From an uncultured Vampirovibrio sp. (GTDB lineage Bacteria > Cyanobacteriota > Vampirovibrionia > Gastranaerophilales > Gastranaerophilaceae): a stretch of 5,715 nt of DNA. How positions within the stretch are numbered: the first letter of the stretch is position 1; each line of letters starts with the position of its first letter. Both the position numbers and the translations under genes were made by a program. The notes beneath the pieces were generated by a model that ran no database searches, was not told where the DNA came from, and worked only from the letters and a program-made list of their open reading frames with translations. Below, piece by piece: positions 1-5,582 of this stretch. The stretch spans positions 1 through 5,715 of the forward strand of contig CAJUAL010000026.1 in the NCBI GenBank assembly GCA_910584405.1, given 5' to 3'.

Positions 1-29
1 ACTCGGTTTTTCAAACCCGAAAACCGAGT
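1..29. repeat. Perfect 10-bp inverted repeat (hairpin) at the window edge
   Basis: ACTCGGTTTT (1-10) is the exact reverse complement of AAAACCGAGT (20-29), with a 9-nt loop. No T-run follows on the plus strand, so it is not an obvious plus-strand terminator. The left flank is outside the window, so a minus-strand terminator or an element end cannot be excluded. Confidence 0.6.
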
Positions 30-67
30 TCTTCAAACAAATCGCTAATTTTGCATTTGCCAGTTGA
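2..67 (+). CDS. Partial 3' end of an unidentified gene entering from the left
   Basis: The frame starting at base 2 is open to a TGA at 65-67 and encodes about 21 residues (LGFSNPKTEFFKQIANFAFA, then S). The fragment reads like a natural protein C-terminus, and a hairpin terminator follows within 20 bp, which is the arrangement expected at the end of a plus-strand gene. Only the tail is present, so no family can be named. The first 29 bases of this frame also form a perfect inverted repeat, listed separately. The other two plus frames are less protein-like, but the fragment is too short for certainty. Confidence 0.35.
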   Translation, partial: LGFSNPKTEFFKQIANFAFAS

Positions 68-83
68 ACCTGCGATCGAAGAT

Positions 84-121
84 AAAAAAACGTCCTGTGA
101 TAAAAAATCATGGGACGTTTT
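84..121. terminator. Bidirectional-type intrinsic terminator hairpin
   Basis: A 9-bp perfect stem (AAAACGTCC at 87-95 with GGACGTTTT at 113-121) extends inward by six more pairs, two of them G-U (96-101 with 107-112), around a 5-A loop. An A-run at 84-90 and a T-run at 118-121 flank the GC core, so the element can work in both directions. It sits 17 bp after the putative stop at 65-67. Confidence 0.7.
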
Positions 122-158
122 GATGTATTACCGATCTTTATTGCTAAATTTGTACTAA

Positions 159-323
159 CCAAAAGCGTTACTTGAAAAAAGCAAATATGAGAAATGCGAT
201 GAAGTCAGCAAGTTGGTAAATCGTAACCCTTTAGAGCTCAAAATCAAAGCAAGTTATTATATATCAGAATGTAACTTAATGCGAAAATCTTTTTTTTTGG
301 GGGGGGGTAGAACAATACTTTGA
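159..323 (+). pseudogene. Start-less ORF fragment running into the T9G9 tract
   Basis: This frame is open from the base after a TAA at 156-158 to a TGA at 321-323, giving about 54 residues rich in Lys, Glu, Ser and Tyr, with no good start codon and no recognised family. It runs through nine T (290-298) and nine G (299-307). After the tract it reads only five more codons before the stop. Loss of one G would carry the frame on to a stop at 388-390; gain of one would carry it to 437-439. It may be gene debris or chance; no function is assigned. Confidence 0.25.
290..307. repeat. T9G9 adjacent homopolymer tracts
   Basis: Nine T (290-298) are followed directly by nine G (299-307) in otherwise AT-rich sequence. 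G-tracts of this length are prone to slipped-strand length change and to sequencing error. See the finding on possible frame switching. Confidence 0.9.
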
Positions 324-550
324 ATGTGCTTCTGTTCATACTCTACTTTTTGTTTGCAAAATTAAACCATGTAGAGCTGGAAGATGGTAGGCGAATCACA
401 GCATATCGGCGCATTTACACCCGCATCTCATTTTTTTGAGCAGGTCCCGCTGACATTTCCAAAAGAATCCTTAAATTGGCATCCAATGGCGTATGGATCA
501 GCGGATATGCCAGTGTCCTCAGCAAGCTGTTCTTTTGTAAAAAAGAGTAA

Positions 551-847
551 CGGGATAGTAACGTAACTCTTGCTTCAAACGGCTTTTTTGCGGCATTCAG
601 TGGTTTTGGCAAAGTCCTCGTCAGAATCGCTAAAACGCTTTATCTCAACGTTCATTCACTATTTTTCTCCTATTCTCGTTTTTTTGTCGTATCTTTGGCT
701 CAGAAAGTACTGGATTTATTGGACTACTCAGACGAGAATGATATTATTGATTACAATGGCGATGTGAACGCTCAACTTTATAAATTGTTTGGTATTGATG
801 ATAGGAATCAACAGCATATACAAGATGTTCTTGGCTCAAAAGAATGA
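551..847 (+). pseudogene. Remnant ORF with protein-like C-terminus, no start
   Basis: The frame is open from after a TAA at 548-550 to a TGA at 845-847 (98 codons) with no ATG near its beginning. The same frame is also open at 440-547 and 311-436, separated by TGA 437-439 and TAA 548-550, so 311-847 could be one gene broken by two stops. The last 45 residues (about 713-844) are the most protein-like: acidic, then a helix-like stretch containing VNAQLYKLFGI and QQHIQDVLG. That ending loosely resembles the terminal segment of large type IIG restriction-methylation proteins (a DxLVYxLYGL-like pattern), but this is a weak impression and no function is claimed. The upstream part is T-rich and hydrophobic and may be non-coding. 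Short antisense and other-frame ORFs across 384-767 look like shadows. Confidence 0.35.
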
Positions 848-873
848 CAAGCGATTGTGTGATAGTTGGATTG

Positions 874-909
874 AAAAAATAAAGCCTAGACGATTCACAT
901 CGTCTAGGC
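874..909 (-). terminator. Intrinsic terminator of the minus-strand small-gene unit
   Basis: GCCTAGACGAT (884-894) pairs perfectly with ATCGTCTAGGC (899-909): 11 bp with a TCAC loop. Read on the minus strand, the stem is followed by TTTATTTTTT (883-874), a classic Rho-independent tail. It lies 23 bp past the stop of the 43-aa gene. The plus-strand side has no T-run. Confidence 0.88.
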
Positions 910-932
910 ACATCCTAAATAAATCTAAATAA

Positions 933-1064
933 TTACTTTCTGCGTTTTATTGGCCCTACTTTGACCTTTTCGACCACAGTTGTGCTCGGGTGCTTTTGCG
1001 CGTATTCGATAGATACAAATTTACCAGTTTCTGCACTTCTGCCTTTTTCTACAGTTTTTGCCAT
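933..1064 (-). CDS. 43-aa basic small protein (conserved hypothetical)
   Basis: A minus-strand ORF from ATG at 1064-1062 to TAA at 935-933. The product is short, charged and Lys-rich, contains the core GRSAETGKFVS followed by AxKHPSTTV, and ends in a basic KRRK tail. I recognise this pattern (RSAxTGxFV...A...P.TTV.E) from very small hypothetical proteins found across many bacteria, whose role is unknown; this is from memory, not a search. A longer start at 1121 would add 19 residues, but they do not resemble the family core, so the internal Met was chosen. No membrane segment or signal peptide is visible. It lies 98 bp downstream of the 69-aa gene on the same strand, with no promoter of its own seen in between, and is followed by a strong terminator, so the two are probably co-transcribed. 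Confidence 0.75.
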   Translation of the reverse strand: MAKTVEKGRSAETGKFVSIEYAQKHPSTTVVEKVKVGPIKRRK

Positions 1065-1099
1065 ATTCTGAATTTTGAAGTTAATACTATGCGGTGACC

Positions 1100-1118
1100 T
1101 ACCGTTTCCGCTACGGTA
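1100..1118. repeat. Small inverted repeat between the two minus-strand genes
   Basis: TACCGT (1100-1105) and ACGGTA (1113-1118) form a perfect 6-bp stem with a 7-nt loop. A further GTG/CAC pairing is possible across a 3-nt bulge. There is no T-tail, so it is more likely an mRNA stability or translation element, or chance, than a terminator. Confidence 0.35.
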
Positions 1119-1162
1119 CACTTAGGTGTTGTATGCCATTCCTTGTTCATTTCATCAAGTTT

Positions 1163-1372
1163 TTACCTTGTATGTGCCTCAGGACAACAAAAGAAACATC
1201 CGTCAACATTACTGTAGTGTTTCTTTGCCTCTCTTACAGCCTCCTTACCATTTGCGAAATATCCCAAAAAGATTCGATTTTCTACTGATGGCAAATACCT
1301 GCAACTTGATGCATGGACTTCATGTTCACCCGTAGGTTGGGCAATTTTGTTTACATAGTAAAAATCACTCAT
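1163..1372 (-). CDS. 69-aa Cys/His-rich small protein, possible zinc-binding module
   Basis: A minus-strand ORF from ATG at 1372-1370 to TAA at 1165-1163, product beginning MSDFYYVNK. Visible features are H20 and C24 (EVHASSCRYLP), a central NRIFLGYF motif, a helix-like EAVREAKKHY, and a C-terminal CFFCCPEAH with C59, C62, C63 and H67. The H...C...CxxC layout, with a structural-element/LGxF/helix/CxxC order, resembles the small Ada-type or nuclease-tail metal-binding modules, so Zn binding is a reasonable inference. I also recall very similar stand-alone small proteins in Bacteroidota and other bacteria, with no assigned role. The upstream ATG at 1387 would add five residues; the inner Met better matches the expected family start. 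A consensus promoter lies at 1463-1432, predicting a leader of about 50 nt. The gene is divergent from the defence operon. Confidence 0.82.
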   Translation of the reverse strand: MSDFYYVNKIAQPTGEHEVHASSCRYLPSVENRIFLGYFANGKEAVREAKKHYSNVDGCFFCCPEAHTR

Positions 1373-1431
1373 AATAAAGAAAGTCAACTCTCTGGTCCGT
1401 TAGCCAGGGTCTTAATTTCGAATTGACGCCA

Positions 1432-1463
1432 CAAAGATATGAACTTTTCTTCTTTTAAACAAA
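1432..1463 (-). promoter_or_regulatory. Bacteroidota-type promoter for the minus-strand small genes
   Basis: On the minus strand, TTTG (1463-1460), a 20-bp spacer and TATCTTTG (1439-1432) match the Bacteroidota consensus of TTTG and TAnnTTTG exactly. Transcription would begin near 1425, about 50 nt before the 69-aa gene's ATG. Confidence 0.75.
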
Positions 1464-1466
1464 CAT

Positions 1467-1487
1467 AAATGTGAAAAAATCACATTT
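1467..1487. promoter_or_regulatory. Palindromic candidate operator (TGTGA-N5-TCACA)
   Basis: AAATGTGA (1467-1474), AAAAA, TCACATTT (1480-1487) is a perfect 8-bp inverted repeat. It lies just upstream of the -33 element of the minus-strand promoter and about 36 bp upstream of the plus-strand one. The half-sites resemble CRP/FNR-family targets, but the centre is 5 bp rather than the usual 6. A binding protein is not identified. Confidence 0.5.
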
Positions 1488-1522
1488 TGAATTTGAGTTA
1501 CACGGAATAAAACCGTAAAAGT

Positions 1523-1554
1523 CTTGCTGTATTGAGAAAATTTCTCTATATTTG
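1523..1554 (+). promoter_or_regulatory. Bacteroidota-type promoter for the ATPase-kwaA-kwaB-rhuM operon
   Basis: CTTG (1523-1526, one mismatch to TTTG), a 20-bp spacer and TATATTTG (1547-1554, exact TAnnTTTG) form a good Bacteroidota promoter. Transcription would start near 1560, giving a leader of about 30 nt before the ATG at 1590. Confidence 0.75.
1534..1546. promoter_or_regulatory. Palindrome inside the operon promoter spacer
   Basis: GAGAAA-A-TTTCTC is a perfect odd palindrome filling the half of the promoter spacer that abuts the -7 box at 1547. A protein bound here would cover the promoter, so it is a plausible repressor site. It is short and AT-rich, so chance is possible. Confidence 0.4.
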
Positions 1555-1589
1555 CAAAGGATTTTATTACACAACTAATAAGATAATGT

Positions 1590-2966
1590 ATGCTACAGCA
1601 ATTTATAGTTGAGAATTTCCTCTCTTTTAAAAACAGGGAAATCTTCTCTCTTCAACCTAGTAAAGGCACGTTAAAAAAAGAACATAAAACAGAGTCCATT
1701 AAAGGACAGTGGGTGTTAAAGTCAGCTGCAATGTTTGGAGCGAACGCAGGCGGAAAGAGTAACTTCGTCAAAGCCATTGAGCTAGGAAAAAAACTTGTTT
1801 TAAGAGGAACAAGGACAGATGACTTAATAGATTTCTATCCCTTTCGGTTAAGTTCTGAGAATAAGAAAAAGGATACGACTATTATTTATCACATACTCTG
1901 TGATAATAAAAAATATGAATATGGTTTTAGCTACAACGCAGAACAAATAAGTTCTGAATGGCTTAAACAAATAAATAGAAGCAACGATTGTATTATTTTT
2001 CAAAGAGAAACAGAAAAATCAGAATTTGATATTTCATACCTACTTAAACTCAATCCAAAAGAAGAAGAATCACAGTTCTTGTCTTTTCTAGCAAAAGCAA
2101 CGCCACAAAGACAATTATTTCTTCATGAAGTTATGAGTCGTAATATTCATGAGAATGTGTCAAATATTAAAGATTTGGACTCTGTTATTAATTGGTTTGT
2201 AAATTCTCTAAAAATAATATTCCCAGACACACCGTATAAACAGGGCGTACTACTTAAAGCGGCTGATGACAACGAATTAAAACGTGGCTTTGGAGCACTT
2301 TTAAGATACTTCAATACAGGCGTAGATGGAGTAAAATTAATCGAAGTACAATTTGAAAAACTTGGAATTCCACAAGACTTGCAACGTGCAATTAAAACAG
2401 ATTTATCAAAATCCAATACTGACGAAGCGTTTGGAACCCTACGCTTTGATGATAATTTGTATTTAATCAACCTAATTGATGGTGAGATAAAGGCTAAAAA
2501 ATTGATGACAGTTCATAAAAAGATAGATGATACAGATGTGGAACTTTTCTCTCTAGGCGATGAGAGCGATGGTACAAAACGTTTATTTGATTACATTCCA
2601 CTTATTTTAGATTTGATTCAAGGTGGAAAAGTCTTTGTTGTTGATGAAATGGAACGTAGTCTACATCCTGCACTTATTCAACAAATAATTACTTTGTTTT
2701 ACAAGTATTCAAAAGATGTTTCTAGTCAGTTGATTTTTACCACGCATGAGAGCTCTTTAATGAATCAGAAAGTGTTCAGAAAAGACGAAATTTGGTTGAT
2801 GAGGAAAAGTAGTAATGGAATTAGTTCATTTGGAAGAATGGATAATTTATACAATGTACGCTTTGATAAAATGTTACAAAATAGTTATCTTAATGGAGAA
2901 TATGGAGCAACACCTATATTTGAAACCGAAGAAGAAATAAGCAAATTATTTTCAACTTTCAAGTAA
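1590..2966 (+). CDS. RloA/AbiLi-like AAA (ABC-type) ATPase
   Basis: A 458-aa cytoplasmic ATPase of the AAA_15/AAA_21 (OLD/RloA-like) group. The N-terminal strand pair MLQQFIVENFLSFK leads to Walker A GANAGGKSN (50-58). A long variable middle region (about 60-315) is followed by an ABC-like signature LGDESDGTKRL (322-332), Walker B VFVVDEMERSLHP (348-360, catalytic E353 and D-loop) and a switch histidine H386 in FTTHESS. The C-terminal SYLNGEYGATP (432-442) is typical of RloA/AbiLi-type proteins. All ATPase motifs are intact, so it should be active. In known RloAB/AbiL loci such an ATPase is followed by an RloB (TOPRIM-like) effector. Here there is none, and a KwaA-like gene starts 12 nt after the stop. 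It is the first gene of the operon, behind a consensus promoter. A role in phage defence is inferred from family and neighbours. It could also be a stand-alone ATPase that is merely co-located. Confidence 0.9.
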   Translation: MLQQFIVENFLSFKNREIFSLQPSKGTLKKEHKTESIKGQWVLKSAAMFGANAGGKSNFVKAIELGKKLVLRGTRTDDLIDFYPFRLSSENKKKDTTIIYHILCDNKKYEYGFSYNAEQISSEWLKQINRSNDCIIFQRETEKSEFDISYLLKLNPKEEESQFLSFLAKATPQRQLFLHEVMSRNIHENVSNIKDLDSVINWFVNSLKIIFPDTPYKQGVLLKAADDNELKRGFGALLRYFNTGVDGVKLIEVQFEKLGIPQDLQRAIKTDLSKSNTDEAFGTLRFDDNLYLINLIDGEIKAKKLMTVHKKIDDTDVELFSLGDESDGTKRLFDYIPLILDLIQGGKVFVVDEMERSLHPALIQQIITLFYKYSKDVSSQLIFTTHESSLMNQKVFRKDEIWLMRKSSNGISSFGRMDNLYNVRFDKMLQNSYLNGEYGATPIFETEEEISKLFSTFK

Positions 2967-2978
2967 CCAGTAAACATA

Positions 2979-3569
2979 ATGGCTAGCTTTATTTCTAAGT
3001 TTTTATTAACTACCACTGTGACTACTCCAACTTTTTTGTCACTTGGTTTAATAGGAGTAATAAAGGATAGTGAGAACTATTTTCTAGTGTGGAATGATAT
3101 GCTAACAAACGCTAAGATACCTACTAGTTTTGAATGGTATAGCATAAATATCAGCTTTGTATTTATGCTAATATGCTTTATCGGCATTAAAATATTTCTA
3201 TGCCAAAAGGAAAAGAAACGCAAAGAAGGAAAAACGATAAAAGTACAATCTTATTCAAATCTATCTCAGAATAGTGCTGATCAGGTAATGTCATCTATAA
3301 TCCCTTGGTTGACGATATTTGCCGACAGCCTTGATTTTATGGTGTTATTTGTATGTGTAATACTTCAATGTTGTTTTATCGCAGTTGCAAGTTACAATAA
3401 CACTAACTATAATTTACTTTGTTCAATATGGGGATACCGTTATTATGAAGTATATACCGAAGAAAACACCTATATTCTCATTTCTAAAAGATGTATTAGG
3501 AATAAGAATCAAATTAAAAAGTTTGTTGAGGTGACCGATTATATGGGTTTAATAATTAATGAAAAGTAA
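2979..3569 (+). CDS. kwaA: KwaA-like membrane protein of the Kiwa anti-phage system
   Basis: A 196-aa membrane protein. Hydrophobic segments lie at about 8-28, 54-75 and 107-138; the last is long enough for a hairpin of two helices, giving the four-helix plan of KwaA. A basic linker (KEKKRKEGK, about 77-85) suggests the loop between segments two and three faces the cytoplasm. The order SIIPWLTIFADS, then a hydrophobic helix, then NLLCSIWGYRYYEVY and TYILISK (144-170) fits the KwaA pattern (a tyIIP-like helix, then a NPLL..GYr.YeV-like motif). In studied Kiwa systems KwaA is the inner-membrane partner that senses phage attack and complexes with KwaB. The start is the ATG 12 nt after the ATPase stop; there is no clear Shine-Dalgarno sequence. 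The call leans heavily on pairing with the next gene. Alone, it would be an unassigned membrane protein. Confidence 0.78.
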   Translation: MASFISKFLLTTTVTTPTFLSLGLIGVIKDSENYFLVWNDMLTNAKIPTSFEWYSINISFVFMLICFIGIKIFLCQKEKKRKEGKTIKVQSYSNLSQNSADQVMSSIIPWLTIFADSLDFMVLFVCVILQCCFIAVASYNNTNYNLLCSIWGYRYYEVYTEENTYILISKRCIRNKNQIKKFVEVTDYMGLIINEK

Positions 3570-4422
3570 TATGAGCCAATTCTACGCATTGATGCACGAC
3601 TATACGGTAAAGTATATTCCTCTCAAGGAAGATATTACAACTGAAATTAAAAACATATTCATAAAAGGAGGAGCAATATTAAAGCCTGAAGGTATAGAAG
3701 AGGATATATTTGACGGTGATATCATAAGTCGGCGTGGAGAAAATATCACGTATGTCAATTATGAATTACCGGAAGATTTTGCTCGCATCCCAGACAACCA
3801 AGCTGATATACCCGAATATAATATTGATGAAGATACACCCAGAAGTATCTTTTATTATGATGAGGGAAAGTTTTACTTTCAAGTTTTTAATAAAAAGAAC
3901 GTGCTACAACGTAAAATGGTCCTACATTATGAGCATGGAAACATTTTTGCTAAAATGAATACTTCTGCCTTTATCGTAGAAGATAAAATTCATGCAATAT
4001 ATGAAAATGGAAAATTGTACTTTCAAAGTTATACAATAGCAAATCAAATATTTTCGCTAATAGATTTCGTTACAGAAGCCACAAATACAGAAATTGAATT
4101 ATTTGGTGAAATAAAAGGTATAGATGTAAGTGCAGAGAACATAAAACATATTGCAAACATAAAAACTCGTCGACTCATAAAATTATTATCTAGCACAAAC
4201 AACATTGCTACTTTTATGCGAAAGGCATCTCGAACGAAAACAAGTCTTTTAAAGAAATATGGAATCAATGCACAAATTAATGGGAACAATGAGTTAGTGT
4301 TACCGACCAATAATGTTGTTGAGCTAAATCGTACTTTAGAATTTCTTAATGAAGATATATTTAGAGGTGTTATCACTGATAGCCTTTATCATTCAAATTC
4401 CAAGAAAAAAGACAATCACTAA
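3559..4422 (+). CDS. kwaB: KwaB-like (DUF4868) protein of the Kiwa anti-phage system
   Basis: A soluble 287-aa protein without membrane segments. Counting from the inner Met at 3571 (283-aa form), an acidic N-terminal part (1-90) precedes a DUF4868-type region. That region has FAKMNTSAFIVEDKIHAIYENGKLYFQSY (about 126-154), written here as its motif span, where the strand-rich core is followed by IANQIFSLIDFVTEAT (156-171), then a helical, basic stretch (195-230) and the closing FLNEDIFRGVITDSLYHSNSKKK block (258-280). This order (core strand, Fe.IFd-like helix, LNdD.l.S.LT...Y at the end) is what I expect of KwaB. In characterised Kiwa, KwaB is the cytoplasmic effector that binds phage DNA and works with KwaA. 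It is somewhat shorter than the usual 310 or so residues. Two starts are possible: 3559, overlapping kwaA by 11 nt, or 3571, one nt after its stop. Either implies translational coupling. Confidence 0.8.
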   Translation: MKSNMSQFYALMHDYTVKYIPLKEDITTEIKNIFIKGGAILKPEGIEEDIFDGDIISRRGENITYVNYELPEDFARIPDNQADIPEYNIDEDTPRSIFYYDEGKFYFQVFNKKNVLQRKMVLHYEHGNIFAKMNTSAFIVEDKIHAIYENGKLYFQSYTIANQIFSLIDFVTEATNTEIELFGEIKGIDVSAENIKHIANIKTRRLIKLLSSTNNIATFMRKASRTKTSLLKKYGINAQINGNNELVLPTNNVVELNRTLEFLNEDIFRGVITDSLYHSNSKKKDNH

Positions 4423-4424
4423 TC

Positions 4425-5423
4425 ATGAAGGAGAAAAACAAAATAATACTCTATCAAGACGATAATGAGATAACACGTGTGTCTGTTCGCTTTTCCGATG
4501 AAGATTTGTGGCTGACACAGAATCAGTTGGCGGAGATATATTGTACTACACAACAGAATATCAGCCAACATGTAGATAACATATATAAAGACGGAGAATT
4601 ATTCACAGAAGCAACTAACAAGAAATTCTTGTTAGTTCGTCAGGAAGGCAATCGTCAGGTGAAACGTAACATTGACCATTACAATCTTGACATGGTGATC
4701 GCCTTGGGCTATCGTGTGCAATCTCAGGTTGCAACCCGTTTTCGCCGTTGGGCGACTCAACGGCTTCATGAATATATCCAAAAGGGATTTGCTATGGATG
4801 ATGAGCGGTTGAAACAAGGGGGTAATCGTTACTTCCGTGAGTTGCTGCAACGTATCAGGGATATTCGTAGTAGTGAACGTAACTTCTATCAACAAGTTAC
4901 GGACATATATGCCACAGCCACGGACTATGACCCACGGGACGAGATGACAAAGATGTTTTTTGCTACCGTGCAAAACAAGCTCCATTATGCCGTTCACGAA
5001 AATACGGCAGCGGAAGTTATCTACAATCGTGTGGATAATGAGAAGCCGTTTGTGGGTATGACGAACTTCAAAGGCAACTATGTGACCAAGGACGATGTGA
5101 AGATTGCTAAGAACTATTTGTCAGAAATAGAACTCCAGCGTTTGAATCTGCTTGTTTCCGGTTTCTTGGACTTTGCCGAATTCCAGGCATTGGAAATGAA
5201 TCCCATGACCATGAAAGATTGGATAGAGGCACTGGATAATCAGATTATTGCCCACAAACGAAAGGTTTTGATCGGTAAGGGACGTATTTCACATAAACAG
5301 GCGATTGAAAAGGCAGAAAAGGAATTCGCCATCTATCGCAAACGCGAAATGGATTTGCTTGAAAGTGATTTTGATAAAGAAATCAAAAGATTAAAGGACA
5401 AGAATAATAATAATCCAAACTAA
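4425..5423 (+). CDS. rhuM: RhuM-family protein (Virulence_RhuM)
   Basis: A full-length 332-aa RhuM-family protein. An N-terminal helix-turn-helix (LWLTQNQLAEIYCTTQQNIS, 28-47) is followed by the conserved IDHYNLDMVIALGYRVQS (83-100) and ATRFRRWATQRLHEYIQKGF (103-122) blocks. The hallmark FFATVQNKLHYAVH and TAAEVIYNRVD (178-204) with KPFVGMTNFKG (207-217) comes next. A charged, coiled-coil-like C-terminus (280-325) ends in four AAT-encoded asparagines. RhuM was named from Salmonella pathogenicity island 3; its molecular function is still unclear, although relatives are common beside restriction and defence genes. It starts 2 nt after the kwaB stop, so it is transcriptionally and probably translationally linked. 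Its base composition is visibly more GC-rich than the three preceding genes, and the change occurs near its start codon, which hints at a separate origin. Confidence 0.93.
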   Translation: MKEKNKIILYQDDNEITRVSVRFSDEDLWLTQNQLAEIYCTTQQNISQHVDNIYKDGELFTEATNKKFLLVRQEGNRQVKRNIDHYNLDMVIALGYRVQSQVATRFRRWATQRLHEYIQKGFAMDDERLKQGGNRYFRELLQRIRDIRSSERNFYQQVTDIYATATDYDPRDEMTKMFFATVQNKLHYAVHENTAAEVIYNRVDNEKPFVGMTNFKGNYVTKDDVKIAKNYLSEIELQRLNLLVSGFLDFAEFQALEMNPMTMKDWIEALDNQIIAHKRKVLIGKGRISHKQAIEKAEKEFAIYRKREMDLLESDFDKEIKRLKDKNNNNPN

Positions 5424-5582
5424 TTCACTACCTTTGCATTTGAAGTCAGCGTTCTTTGGGTTTAACAAGGCAGAATACAGAACTTCGCTCGTTTCTAAAT
5501 CGTTACCTATCAAGAAGCCGATCTTTGCAACCCATTCAAATCCAACGATAAAGACCATGTACAATGTCTTGCCTGATGTAAA
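5424..5582. other. Unassigned intergenic/mosaic stretch
   Basis: No start-to-stop gene is supported here. The plus frame through 5422-5589 is open to a TGA at 5587-5589 with fairly protein-like content but no early ATG. The minus strand is also open as a continuation of the transposase remnant, yet its residues no longer match IstA. A TACCTTTG at 5429-5436 fits the -7 promoter box but has no TTTG at the right distance upstream. No terminator hairpin for rhuM was found. Confidence 0.5.

Noticed and set aside
1..29. Inverted repeat at the window start as a transposon end
   Set aside because: No matching copy elsewhere in the window and no target duplication visible, so only the hairpin itself is reported.
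384..767. Two plus-strand ORFs (384-566, 570-767) and an antisense ORF (612-415)
   Set aside because: They overlap each other in different frames, lack recognisable motifs and any start context, and look like shadows in degenerate DNA.
2147..2470. 107-aa minus-strand ORF inside the ATPase gene, and similar antisense ORFs in kwaB (4044-4376) and rhuM (4632-4997)
   Set aside because: They lie fully within well-supported genes, have no family motifs, and are explained as antisense shadows.
3664..3674. AAAGGAGGAGC, a strong Shine-Dalgarno-like sequence inside kwaB
   Set aside because: No start codon at suitable spacing, and the genes here do not rely on such sites; read as coding sequence for Lys-Gly-Gly.
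5403..5414. (AAT)4 repeat at the end of rhuM
   Set aside because: A triplet repeat encoding four Asn next to the stop; it cannot shift the frame and is too short to be a meaningful repeat.
5429..5436. TACCTTTG, a perfect -7 promoter box after rhuM
   Set aside because: No TTTG-like -33 element 19-21 bp upstream (the sequence is an AAT repeat) and no gene start shortly downstream.
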